Source: Candidatus Gastranaerophilales bacterium HUM_9 (lineage in GTDB: Bacteria; Cyanobacteriota; Vampirovibrionia; Gastranaerophilales; Gastranaerophilaceae). From it: a stretch of 64,000 nt of DNA. The notes under the pieces are model-generated. The model worked only from the letters and a program-made list of their open reading frames with translations. It was not told the DNA's origin and ran no database searches. Of the stretch, positions 28,222 through 35,874 are shown piece after piece. The position numbers were made by a program, and so were the translations under genes. Numbering within the stretch: position 1 is the stretch's first letter; every line of letters begins with the position of its first letter. Where the stretch lies: contig DABG01000018.1 in NCBI GenBank assembly GCA_002103075.1, forward strand, positions 468,585-532,584. The letters run 5' to 3'.

Positions 28222-29805
28222 TTAAGCACCCAACAATTCTTTAATATTATGTGCAATTTTTTCTTCAAGGGCTTTTGCGTCGGTATTCAGTTTTTCAAGT
28301 TCGGTATTGAGTTCTTTAAGTTTATCTTCAAAAACATAATCTTCTTCTTCAACCTCAGCAACTCCGACATAACGTCCTGCGTTCAAGCTCCAACCTTGTT
28401 TTTCAATTTCTTCAATAGTTGCAACTTTACATAGACCTTTTACATCTTGATATTTTTCATCAGGGAATTTTTCTAATGTAAGTTTTTCACTACCCCACTT
28501 GTAGTCAGGTTTTTCTCCACGATAGAGTTTAACAATATTTGTGATAAATTCTATCTGTTCATCAGTAAACTCTCTGTGTGCTCTATCAATTTGGGTATAA
28601 ATTTCTCTTACATCAAGGAATAAAACTTTATCTTTTCTATCTGTATTCTTTTTACCTTTGTCCAAGAACCAAAGCGTACAAGGCAGTGTAACATTGTGGA
28701 ACATATTGCTTCCGACTGAAACCATTACATCAACTGCGTTATCTTTGATTATTTTTTCTCTTATTGTTTGTTCTGTTTGTCTTGCATCACTTGCAGAGTT
28801 TGGCATAACAAATCCGGCACGTGCATTTTCACCGTCTTTTGGTTCTTTCAAGGCAGAATAAAACATCTGTATCCACAAATAGTTTGCATTATCTGCTTTC
28901 GGCAAACCAAAAGGAAATCTTTTATCATCTTTTAATCTTTCTTTATCAACACCGTCAACATTAAACGGTGGATTTGCAAGGCAGAAATTATATTTGCCAA
29001 CGGAATCAAAAACATCTTCATAAAAACTATTAGCTTGTTTTACATCACCTTCCAAACCATGCACCGCAAGGTTCATTTTGCACCATCTGACAGTTTCTTC
29101 TGTTTTTTCCTGACCTTCAACAGTTATTAAATCATTAACTTGTTTATTTGGATTTTGATTTTCCCTTTTTGCGAATTCTGCGGTCTGTACAAACATGCCA
29201 CCGGAACCGCAAGCAGGGTCATATACATTACCTGAGAACGGTTTCATAATTTCTACAAGCAATTTAACCAAACAAGTAGGTGTATAAAATTCTCCACCTT
29301 TTTGACCTTCCGAACTAGCAAATTTCCCTAAGAAAAATTCGTAAACTTTGCCAAAAACATCGCCATTTTCTCTATCAAAATCTACATCGGCAAATACTTT
29401 CATAGTAGCAACTAATAAATCATCAGGAATTCTTAAGTAACCTTTTGGTAAAACTCCTTTTAAGATAGGATTTTCATCTTCAATTAACGACATTGCCTCA
29501 TTTAATGCTTTTGCAATACTCTCACTTTCCGGCAAATTTAATAAATAGTTAAAAGATGCTTTTTCTGGTACAAACAGAATTCCTCGTGCTTGATAAGCAT
29601 TTTTCTCATCAAAAGCTCGTCGAGATGAAGTTTTAAATTTTTCTATTTCAGGTTTGGCTTTTTGAAATCTATAATCTGCAAAACGTAGAAATATCAATCC
29701 CAATACAGGAGTAGAAAATTCATTATATTTTAAACTTGAATTTGCACGCAAATCATCAGCGGTCTTCCAAAGTTTATTCTGAAAATCTTTTATATCAAAA
29801 GCCAT
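28222..29805 (-). CDS. hsdM: Type I restriction-modification DNA methyltransferase subunit
   Basis: N6-adenine methyltransferase subunit. The N-terminal helical domain (NKLWKTADDLRANSSLKYNE) is followed by the SAM-binding motif DPACGSGGMFVQ near residue 199 and the catalytic NPPF near 278, with a coiled coil at the C-terminus for HsdS contact. 527 residues is normal. AATGAGGTG precedes the ATG. It heads the operon. Confidence 0.96.
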   Translation of the reverse strand: MAFDIKDFQNKLWKTADDLRANSSLKYNEFSTPVLGLIFLRFADYRFQKAKPEIEKFKTSSRRAFDEKNAYQARGILFVPEKASFNYLLNLPESESIAKALNEAMSLIEDENPILKGVLPKGYLRIPDDLLVATMKVFADVDFDRENGDVFGKVYEFFLGKFASSEGQKGGEFYTPTCLVKLLVEIMKPFSGNVYDPACGSGGMFVQTAEFAKRENQNPNKQVNDLITVEGQEKTEETVRWCKMNLAVHGLEGDVKQANSFYEDVFDSVGKYNFCLANPPFNVDGVDKERLKDDKRFPFGLPKADNANYLWIQMFYSALKEPKDGENARAGFVMPNSASDARQTEQTIREKIIKDNAVDVMVSVGSNMFHNVTLPCTLWFLDKGKKNTDRKDKVLFLDVREIYTQIDRAHREFTDEQIEFITNIVKLYRGEKPDYKWGSEKLTLEKFPDEKYQDVKGLCKVATIEEIEKQGWSLNAGRYVGVAEVEEEDYVFEDKLKELNTELEKLNTDAKALEEKIAHNIKELLGA

Positions 29806-29905
29806 AATTCACCTCATTTTATATTAAATATATTAAGAAATGTTAATAAAGTAAATCCTATGAACAGCTGAAATTGTTGTAGTACAATTAATTTAAGGAG
29901 ATACT

Positions 29906-31279
29906 ATGCAAGAAAAAGACATACAAAAGAAATTAGTTGATTATATTAATGAACACAGGACATTTTTAGACTTAATTAAAAACTCTGATGATATTGAAAT
30001 TCCAGAGATTACTGATAAAAATGATTTTGATTTAGATAAAATTTTAAAAATTAATAATCTTAAAAAATATTCCGATATATTAGAAGAGCTAATTGACCTA
30101 GAAATTATTTTAGCAGATAAAAATATTTCTTTTGAAAAACAAGAAATATTACGTCCTGATATTGTATTATTCAATCCGGATGGAAATTATACTTTTGTAG
30201 TTGTGGAAATAAAAAAAGATAAGCAAACAGAACGAGAGGCTCTGACCGAATTATTAGCTTATCAACAAGAAATAAAAAATGCTTGCCCTTTTATTTCTGA
30301 TAAAGATATAAATTTTGTTTTGATATCGAAAGATTGGTCTCCTCTACTTAGACATTCGGTTGAAAATATTAATTCTTGGACGACTAAAAGCATTTTGCCA
30401 TTAATGTTAAATATTAATGACAATGATGATATTGAGTTTGAGTTATTAGAAACTAATGCATGGTCAAACACAAATATAGGTAAATTGCCTCGTAATGCAC
30501 TTTCTTGTTTTACAATTTGTTTGTATGAGAAAAATTATGGTTCTAGTGACAAAATTGATGATTCACTAAAAGAAAAAGCCTTATTCGCAGTAAATATGAT
30601 CTCTGAAATTCTTGATAAAAATGACTATCATGGCTTTGTTTTTTTGTGGGATTCTCCTAACGATGGCAGATGCATGTGTAAATGGCAAATAACTGTAGTT
30701 ATTTTTAGTGGTATAGATCTTCTAAATTATTTAAATTTTGAAAAACCTGTAATTGATCAGATTGGAATAGAAAATTTTAAATTAGAGAATGGAGAACTAT
30801 CACCCGGAATCTTTTTTGCAGAGGAAGAATATAATAAATTTTTTGATAATAGCCCGAAATCAAAATTAATAGAATATTTTATGGAAAATAGATTTAATTA
30901 TTGTAATATTACACCATATAATGCAACAGAATTAATGGGACAGCCAAAAGATTATTTATCTAATTTTTTTCACCCAGTAATAGAAGGTTTTATGAGTTGG
31001 GATGAGTTTAGACATTATTTTACGAATTTGTATGATAAAACTTATTATGAATCGAAATTTCTATTATTTCCGCTTCCTGAGCCATATGCTTATCCTGCTT
31101 TTTGTAAATGTTTTGGTATTTTGGGTGATTTTGTACGTGAGAATTACAAGTATTTTCTTGATGCACATGCTATCAAAATGAGTTTTATTACCAATCCCGA
31201 TATAATTATTAATTTTATTGAAAATATAACACAACCCCATATCAATATTCATATTGATGATAACAATTATGAAGATTGA
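29906..31279 (+). CDS. Putative PD-(D/E)XK-type protein divergent from hsdM
   Basis: A 457-residue protein I cannot name. Residues 80-120 fit a nuclease-like core: RPDIVLFNP (Asp85), VVVEIKK (Glu101-Ile-Lys103) and an ELLAYQQEI helix, as in restriction-like and DUF-type nucleases. The remaining 330 residues are acidic and aromatic-rich without known motifs and could be a sensing or target-recognition part. It starts after TAAGGAG and is transcribed away from the type I operon, with 100 bases between. The tyrosine recombinase gene ends 2 bases beyond it, convergently. It is a defence candidate by position. Confidence 0.65.
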   Translation: MQEKDIQKKLVDYINEHRTFLDLIKNSDDIEIPEITDKNDFDLDKILKINNLKKYSDILEELIDLEIILADKNISFEKQEILRPDIVLFNPDGNYTFVVVEIKKDKQTEREALTELLAYQQEIKNACPFISDKDINFVLISKDWSPLLRHSVENINSWTTKSILPLMLNINDNDDIEFELLETNAWSNTNIGKLPRNALSCFTICLYEKNYGSSDKIDDSLKEKALFAVNMISEILDKNDYHGFVFLWDSPNDGRCMCKWQITVVIFSGIDLLNYLNFEKPVIDQIGIENFKLENGELSPGIFFAEEEYNKFFDNSPKSKLIEYFMENRFNYCNITPYNATELMGQPKDYLSNFFHPVIEGFMSWDEFRHYFTNLYDKTYYESKFLLFPLPEPYAYPAFCKCFGILGDFVRENYKYFLDAHAIKMSFITNPDIIINFIENITQPHINIHIDDNNYED

Positions 31280-31281
31280 TA

Positions 31282-31821
31282 TTATAAATAAAAATTCCTA
31301 TACACCTCATCGATGTCTTCTTGTTCAATTCCGATATAGCGGAGGGTGATTGAGGGGGTGGAGTGGTTGAAAATCTTCTGTAGCATTACGATATCGTCGT
31401 ATTGTTGGTAAAAGTGGTAGCCGAAGGTTTTGCGTAGGGTATGTGTTCCGATTCTGCCCTTAATTCCGACCATTCGAGTGGCTTTGTTTATTATTCGATA
31501 TGCTTGGGCTCTATCCAATCGATACCCTTTTTGTGTATAAAATAGAGATCTTTCGTCAGGTTTGTCTTTTACAAATTCTTCTATCTCAACTTTCAAGTTT
31601 TCGTTAATCGGGAATTTTTTGTATTTATTGGTTTTCTTTTCTCTTAGTTCTATATAGTCTTTGCCTTTTACGTCTTTGACGTCGAGTGAGAGGATGTCGG
31701 CGATTCTAAGTCCACTATTTATGCCAAAGCTGAAAAGTAGAGCGTTGCGTGGTTTTTTAGAAAGAATTCGCTTTATGTTTTGAATATCTTCTATGCTTTT
31801 TATAGGTTCGACTATGTTCAT
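31282..31821 (-). CDS. Short tyrosine recombinase (site-specific integrase)
   Basis: A 179-residue enzyme consisting almost only of the catalytic domain: Arg39 in GLRIADIL, a Lys-rich beta hairpin, His127 and Arg130 in HTLRKTFGYH, His153 in NHSTP and Tyr162 in LRYIG. The ATG at 31821 is preferred because GAGGT lies 6 bases upstream; the frame is also open to a GTG at 31845. The core-binding domain is missing. Short recombinases like this often act on nearby inverted sites (for example hsdS switching) or on element ends. Confidence 0.85.
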   Translation of the reverse strand: MNIVEPIKSIEDIQNIKRILSKKPRNALLFSFGINSGLRIADILSLDVKDVKGKDYIELREKKTNKYKKFPINENLKVEIEEFVKDKPDERSLFYTQKGYRLDRAQAYRIINKATRMVGIKGRIGTHTLRKTFGYHFYQQYDDIVMLQKIFNHSTPSITLRYIGIEQEDIDEVYRNFYL

Positions 31822-31944
31822 TTGTACCTCAAAGTTTTGAGTCACAACATTAATGCCCTAAAAGACAGCAAGAATAAAGCCTCGCAACAAATTTGAATAT
31901 AAGTGCCCCACCATTTACCCCTCTTCCATTTATCCCCAATCTCA

Positions 31945-32021
31945 AAAAATACAACATATCATTCCGGAAATGTGTAATTCCTGAGGCAGAATGATACACA
32001 CCATTCTAATGTTGTATTTTT
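31945..32021. repeat. Nested inverted repeat beside the recombinase gene
   Basis: Outer arms AAAAATACAACAT and ATGTTGTATTTTT are perfect over 13 bases, with inner arms ATCATTC and GAATGAT and a centre of about 24 bases. There is no ORF. It could be a recombination site for the adjacent tyrosine recombinase or a terminator-like structure. Confidence 0.5.
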
Positions 32022-32042
32022 GCATTTTAAATAATATTTGGG

Positions 32043-32095
32043 ATAATATATTATCTATATATTGACTTTTTGGCAAAAATGGTATAATATATTAT
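32043..32095 (+). promoter_or_regulatory. hipBA promoter with two ATAATATATTAT operator boxes
   Basis: The palindrome ATAATATATTAT, each followed by CTAT, occurs twice (32043-32054 and 32084-32095), the second covering the -10 TATAAT. TTGACT lies 15 bases upstream of that -10. The ATG comes only 9 bases after the -10, so the transcript is probably leaderless. The boxes are likely HipB binding sites. Confidence 0.65.
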
Positions 32096-32097
32096 CT

Positions 32098-32382
32098 ATG
32101 AATGAGTTTCTTTTTAACCCAAAATCTCCTAATGATATAGCAAAAGAATTTGTTGAAAAGATTAAGCAGCAGAGAAAAATGCTTAAAATTTCACAAGTTC
32201 AACTTGCTGCAAAATCAGCTGTTAGCCTGGGTTCTATCAAAAGGTTTGAATCTAAATATGAAATTTCACTGACTTCATTGATAAAAATTCTAATTGCTCT
32301 TAATTTAGAAAAAGATTTTGAAAATTTATTTACGCAAAAAACTTACGCTTCTATTGATGAGGTTATAAATGGACAAGTATAA
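32098..32382 (+). CDS. hipB: HipB-like antitoxin (XRE-type HTH)
   Basis: A 94-residue protein starting at the ATG behind the palindromic operator. The HTH lies at about residues 28-70 (KMLKISQVQLAAKSAVSLGS plus a second helix). It should neutralise HipA and repress its own operon through the two ATAATATATTAT boxes. It overlaps hipA by 14 bases. Confidence 0.85.
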   Translation: MNEFLFNPKSPNDIAKEFVEKIKQQRKMLKISQVQLAAKSAVSLGSIKRFESKYEISLTSLIKILIALNLEKDFENLFTQKTYASIDEVINGQV

Positions 32383-33475
32383 GTATTTAAAAGTATTTTA
32401 TAATGATATTTTAGTTGGCACTCTTGCTAAAACGCCCGAAAGAGTAGTCGCATTTGAATACGATTTAGATTGGTTAAATAACGGTTTTAGCATATCGCCA
32501 TTTAGTTTACCGCTCATTAAGAAAGTTTTTATCCCTAAATATGAACCTTTTGACGGGTTATTTGGCGTTTTTAATGACAGTTTGCCTGATGGTTGGGGAA
32601 GATTGCTGGTTGATAGGTTGTTTTTAAAAAACAAAATAAATCCTGTTGAAATTGACAACCTTAATCGACTTGCAGTTGTCCAAGAAAGCGGTATGGGAGC
32701 TTTAACATATAAACCCGAACATAGGTTCCAAACAGAAAACGATGTTTCGAACCTTGATATACTTGCTCAAGAATGTTCAAAAATTTTAGAATCTCAGAAT
32801 TCAGACAATTTAGATGAACTTTTTCAATTAGGCGGTTCATCAGGTGGTGCAAGACCGAAGATTTTGACATCTATTGATAACGAAGATTGGATAATTAAAT
32901 TCCCGTCATCAATTGACCCTAAAAATATTGGTGAAAAGGAATATCAATATTCGCTATGTGCCAAAGATTGCGGAATTAATATGACAGAGACCAAACTTTT
33001 ACCTTCCGAAATTTGTTCAGGTTATTTTGGCATAAAAAGATTTGATCGTAAAAATGGCAAAAAAGTGCATATGGTATCTGCAAGCGGGTTATTAGAAACA
33101 AGTCACAGGCTTCCTAATCTTGATTATAATTTATTAATGAAACTCACGCTTGAACTTACAAGAAATTATGAAGATATTGAACAATTATTTAGATTAATGT
33201 GTTTTAACGTATTTGCTCACAATCGTGATGACCACTCAAAGAATTTTTCTTTTATGTATGACAATAATAAAAAAGAATGGCATTTATCTCCTGCATACGA
33301 TTTAACTTATAGTTCTTCGTTTAACGGGGAACATGCAACAACAATAAATGGAGAAGGAAAAAATCCGAATCTAGATGATATTTTAGCTGTTGCAAAAAAT
33401 ATAGGACTAAATGAAAAATCTGCAAAAAATATTGCATTAGATATTCAAGAAAAATGTAAAAATTTGGTTAATTAA
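32369..33475 (+). CDS. hipA: HipA-like serine/threonine kinase toxin
   Basis: Family members phosphorylate a translation component such as glutamyl-tRNA synthetase and cause growth arrest. Visible features are the N-terminal subdomain with FNDSLPDGWGRLL, the Ser/Gly-rich ATP loop GGSSGGARPK (autophosphorylation-type Ser157/158), the catalytic AHNRDDHSKNFSF (Asp287/288 region) and the metal-binding SPAYDL (Asp311). 368 residues is on the short side for HipA (about 440). It ends just before the repeat cluster. Confidence 0.92.
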   Translation: MDKYKYLKVFYNDILVGTLAKTPERVVAFEYDLDWLNNGFSISPFSLPLIKKVFIPKYEPFDGLFGVFNDSLPDGWGRLLVDRLFLKNKINPVEIDNLNRLAVVQESGMGALTYKPEHRFQTENDVSNLDILAQECSKILESQNSDNLDELFQLGGSSGGARPKILTSIDNEDWIIKFPSSIDPKNIGEKEYQYSLCAKDCGINMTETKLLPSEICSGYFGIKRFDRKNGKKVHMVSASGLLETSHRLPNLDYNLLMKLTLELTRNYEDIEQLFRLMCFNVFAHNRDDHSKNFSFMYDNNKKEWHLSPAYDLTYSSSFNGEHATTINGEGKNPNLDDILAVAKNIGLNEKSAKNIALDIQEKCKNLVN

Positions 33476-33533
33476 TTTTATATAAATCTTAATCTTAAAG
33501 TCTATTTAATCTTTATTTGGCAGATTTAACAAA

Positions 33534-33610
33534 ACGGGTAATCGCCGTGACGCAGGTTTGGAAACTTCAATGAAAGTTGTTATGTTTTGTGTTAGGTTGG
33601 ATAAAAATTT
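33534..33610 (+). repeat. tRNA-downstream repeat, partial copy 2
   Basis: It matches the distal part of copy 1, from CGGGTAATCGCCGTGACGC through GGTTTGGAAACTTCAATG to GTTAGGTTGGATAAAA. The proximal terminator part is absent. Confidence 0.8.
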
Positions 33611-33673
33611 CCAAACCCAATCGAATTTTGCTGTTAAATAAAACTTAAAATCAAAACGCAAAATTCTCTTGTA

Positions 33674-33813
33674 GCGCACGTCTCCCTCTCGTTCAGATGA
33701 TAATTAATCATCTGAACATCGGCAGAGTCCGTGAGGTCGAGAGTTCCGTCGTCTCACGTTTAACGGATACGGCTTCGCCTGATATCCTCAGTTCGACTAG
33801 CTCTCCCTTGGTA
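33674..33813 (+). pseudogene. Broken tRNA-Met 3' half (attachment-site remnant)
   Basis: Pieces of the tRNA at 15817 appear in order: GCGCACG at 33674, CCGTGAGGTCGAGAGTTC at 33729-33746 and CTCTCCCTTGGTA at 33801-33813. They are separated by two inserts: one containing a perfect hairpin (GTTCAGATGAT/ATCATCTGAAC) and one GC-richer segment of about 54 bases in the T-loop. The right order next to repeat copy 3 indicates a former attachment site created by integration at the tRNA, later disrupted. Confidence 0.75.
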
Positions 33814-33955
33814 ATAAAAAGATAGGTTTCAGACCTGTCTTTTTTTTATGCTTGAATGCGTTTTGTGATAAACCAACAATTTTGTACACTCAGGGAGAGA
33901 AAATTTATCACGGGTAATCGCCGTGACGCAGGTTTGGAAACTTCAATGAAAGTTT
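33814..33955 (+). repeat. tRNA-downstream repeat, copy 3
   Basis: A nearly full copy of the sequence that follows the intact tRNA, including the AGATAGGT/ACCTGTCT terminator hairpin, CTCAGGGAGAG, the TCACGG/CCGTGA inverted repeat and TTGGAAACTTCAATGAAAG. It ends where the two-gene cassette begins. Confidence 0.88.
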
Positions 33956-34499
33956 AAAGATTTTTAAAATTCTTACAAATAGATTTTTTTAGTTTCATCA
34001 AAACAACAAATAAGTTTGTAACTATATTCAAAGCCTCACTTATGTCTTTATCTTCAGCACCTGTAAGATATCCACCTGCGTGTGTTATGTGGTCGAGTTG
34101 AAACCTTATTTTCCCTTTTGGGCGTAACATGTAAAATTCGCTATAACACTCTTTTATCTTATCAATGAGATTATCATTTCTGAATAATGAATATTCGTTT
34201 AACAACTTATAAATATCGTTTTTCTTGTCAAACACTGCGTTCCTGAGATTGTATAGCGTTTTCTCCAAATCCAAGATTTGTTCTTCGTTATACTGATGTT
34301 TTGTGTTGATGATACTTTTAGCTTTTTCCAAGATAATATATAATCCTATCAATTTTCTGTTTAGTTCAATTTCAATTTCTATTTTTCTTTTTAAATATCC
34401 GTCTTTTTTCCAACGCAATTGTGCTACCCATATAGTAATAAAAGCTACAATAATTGGTGAAAATATTTGTAAAACCTTATATAGCGTATCAGTTTTCAT
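33954..34499 (-). CDS. Membrane-anchored helical protein, second gene of a two-gene cassette
   Basis: A 181-residue protein of unknown family. One N-terminal membrane helix (LQIFSPIIVAFITIWVAQL, about residues 9-28) is followed by a cytoplasm-type helical, Lys-rich domain (about 30-180). Its ATG lies 11 bases inside the end of the upstream gene, so translation is coupled. Together with that gene it fills the space between repeat copies 3 and 4. Membrane anchor plus soluble domain, paired genes and a hotspot position are common in anti-phage or toxin pairs, but no motif proves this. Confidence 0.75.
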   Translation of the reverse strand: MKTDTLYKVLQIFSPIIVAFITIWVAQLRWKKDGYLKRKIEIEIELNRKLIGLYIILEKAKSIINTKHQYNEEQILDLEKTLYNLRNAVFDKKNDIYKLLNEYSLFRNDNLIDKIKECYSEFYMLRPKGKIRFQLDHITHAGGYLTGAEDKDISEALNIVTNLFVVLMKLKKSICKNFKNL

Positions 34500-35019
34500 T
34501 TCTTATAACCTCATTATTATAATTTTTCAAAAAAGTTTTTATTTTTACCTTGGTTTTGTAGTAATGACTTTTTCCTGCTCTATCATTTACAAAAAAGCAC
34601 AATCTAGAATTAGGAAATAATAGCTTATTATTGCTTGCTTCGACAAGATAATTAGTAAGTGTTTTCTTTGAAAAAAATAAATCTGCTGTCTCACCTGTTA
34701 ATAATTCAATCGGTAAATCATTCCCTATGTTTCCCATACAGCTTGACATAAAAGCTAACGTATAGTTGTCGTTTAATATTATTCCCCAACTTACAATCTT
34801 AACTTTTGGTTGTCCAAAATTACTTACTGACAAATGAATGTAAACATCTTTGCCAGCTCCTGTGTATCCTATACCTCTAGCACATGGTGAGAAATTAAAC
34901 TTTAAAACACTTTTTGATTTTAAACTTGTTTGCCAAAGGGCAACAACAACAGCTAAAAATGTTGCTATACTTCCGCATATACTTCCAATGGCACTTACCG
35001 CTTCCCAATTTGTAGACAT
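34489..35019 (-). CDS. Membrane-anchored protein, first gene of a two-gene cassette
   Basis: A 176-residue protein of unknown family. One membrane helix (about residues 8-28, IGSICGSIATFLAVVVALW) is followed by a beta-rich soluble region (about 38-165) with strand-like segments such as VYIHLSVSNFG, VKIVSWGIIL and RLCFFVND. The ATG follows AAAGAGGTA. It overlaps the next gene by 11 bases. The pair looks like a membrane complex delivered as a unit into the tRNA-linked hotspot. Confidence 0.75.
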   Translation of the reverse strand: MSTNWEAVSAIGSICGSIATFLAVVVALWQTSLKSKSVLKFNFSPCARGIGYTGAGKDVYIHLSVSNFGQPKVKIVSWGIILNDNYTLAFMSSCMGNIGNDLPIELLTGETADLFFSKKTLTNYLVEASNNKLLFPNSRLCFFVNDRAGKSHYYKTKVKIKTFLKNYNNEVIRNEN

Positions 35020-35111
35020 TGCATTACCTCTTTATCAAGAATGATTATATCAGAAAAATAATATGGTTATTAAGGCGACATGTTCTATTAATCAAGTTTT
35101 GAACTCGTCAA

Positions 35112-35250
35112 TTCTGTGGTAATAAAAAGATAGGTTCAAGACCTGTCTTTTTTTTATGCTTGACTGCGTTTTGAGATAAACCAACAATTTTGTGCACTCA
35201 GGGAGAGAAAATATATCACGGGTAATCGCCGTGACGCAGGTTTGGAAAAC
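35112..35250 (+). repeat. tRNA-downstream repeat, copy 4
   Basis: It starts with a degenerate CTGTGGTAA (compare CCTTGGTAA at the tRNA end) and the same terminator hairpin. It continues through CTCAGGGAGAG and ends in GCAGGTTTGGAAAAC. Together with copy 3 it brackets a 1.2-kb unit. Confidence 0.87.
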
Positions 35251-35277
35251 CCAGTGTCAATTTATATATTTGTACGC

Positions 35278-35733
35278 TTATACCACAATTATTCTTGCTA
35301 GTTTTAGGTTTATTGTAAAACTATTTTTTAGATTCTTAAAATTAATTTTCATCGCAAAAAGATTCCAAAACGTAAACAAAAAAGAGTTTTTGTTCTTCTT
35401 TTTTTCTAATTTTTTTCTATAATTATTAAGATTTTGTCCATTATTTTTTATAACAAAATTTCTTCGGTTCATAAATTGTTGCACTTTTTCAAAACGAACC
35501 AATGCTACCTTGTTTTGAGTTTTTTGCGATTTAACAACAAAAACAGGTTTCGGAAATATTATTGTATTTATATAAAACCTTTTTCTAGGCAAAATTTGAA
35601 AACCTGCCACCACGTTCCGATTTGAATCATCTTTCTTTTTATTACAAAGTTGATATTCATCATTTTTATCTAATTTTATATCAAATCGATGAATTGTAAG
35701 TATTTTTTTCTTTGTTTTATTTTTATCTTGCAT
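35278..35733 (-). CDS. Lys/Asn-rich hypothetical protein (doubtful)
   Basis: A 151-codon frame, strongly basic, with no recognisable domain and no convincing ribosome site. Its length in an AT-rich region could be chance. It lies just beyond repeat copy 4. I keep it because no competing ORF is better, at low confidence. Confidence 0.35.
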   Translation of the reverse strand: MQDKNKTKKKILTIHRFDIKLDKNDEYQLCNKKKDDSNRNVVAGFQILPRKRFYINTIIFPKPVFVVKSQKTQNKVALVRFEKVQQFMNRRNFVIKNNGQNLNNYRKKLEKKKNKNSFLFTFWNLFAMKINFKNLKNSFTINLKLARIIVV

Positions 35734-35874
35734 TGCTTATTAAACCTATATTATTTTATTAAATTTTATAGATAAAATATCCGATTGTCTATTAGCCATT
35801 TGTCTATATTTTTTTATAACTGTTTAATATTGAGAACTTTAGCAAAAAATATTTTTACTATTTTTTATTCTTAT

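Noticed and set aside
31945..32021. Rho-independent terminator of the recombinase or hip operon
   Set aside because: The loop is long with nested arms and it lies upstream, not downstream, of both genes; it is kept as an inverted repeat instead.
35192..35422. Plus-strand frame within the repeat copy 4 region
   Set aside because: It starts inside the repeat, lacks a ribosome site and overlaps another weak frame; its composition is that of AT-rich noncoding DNA.
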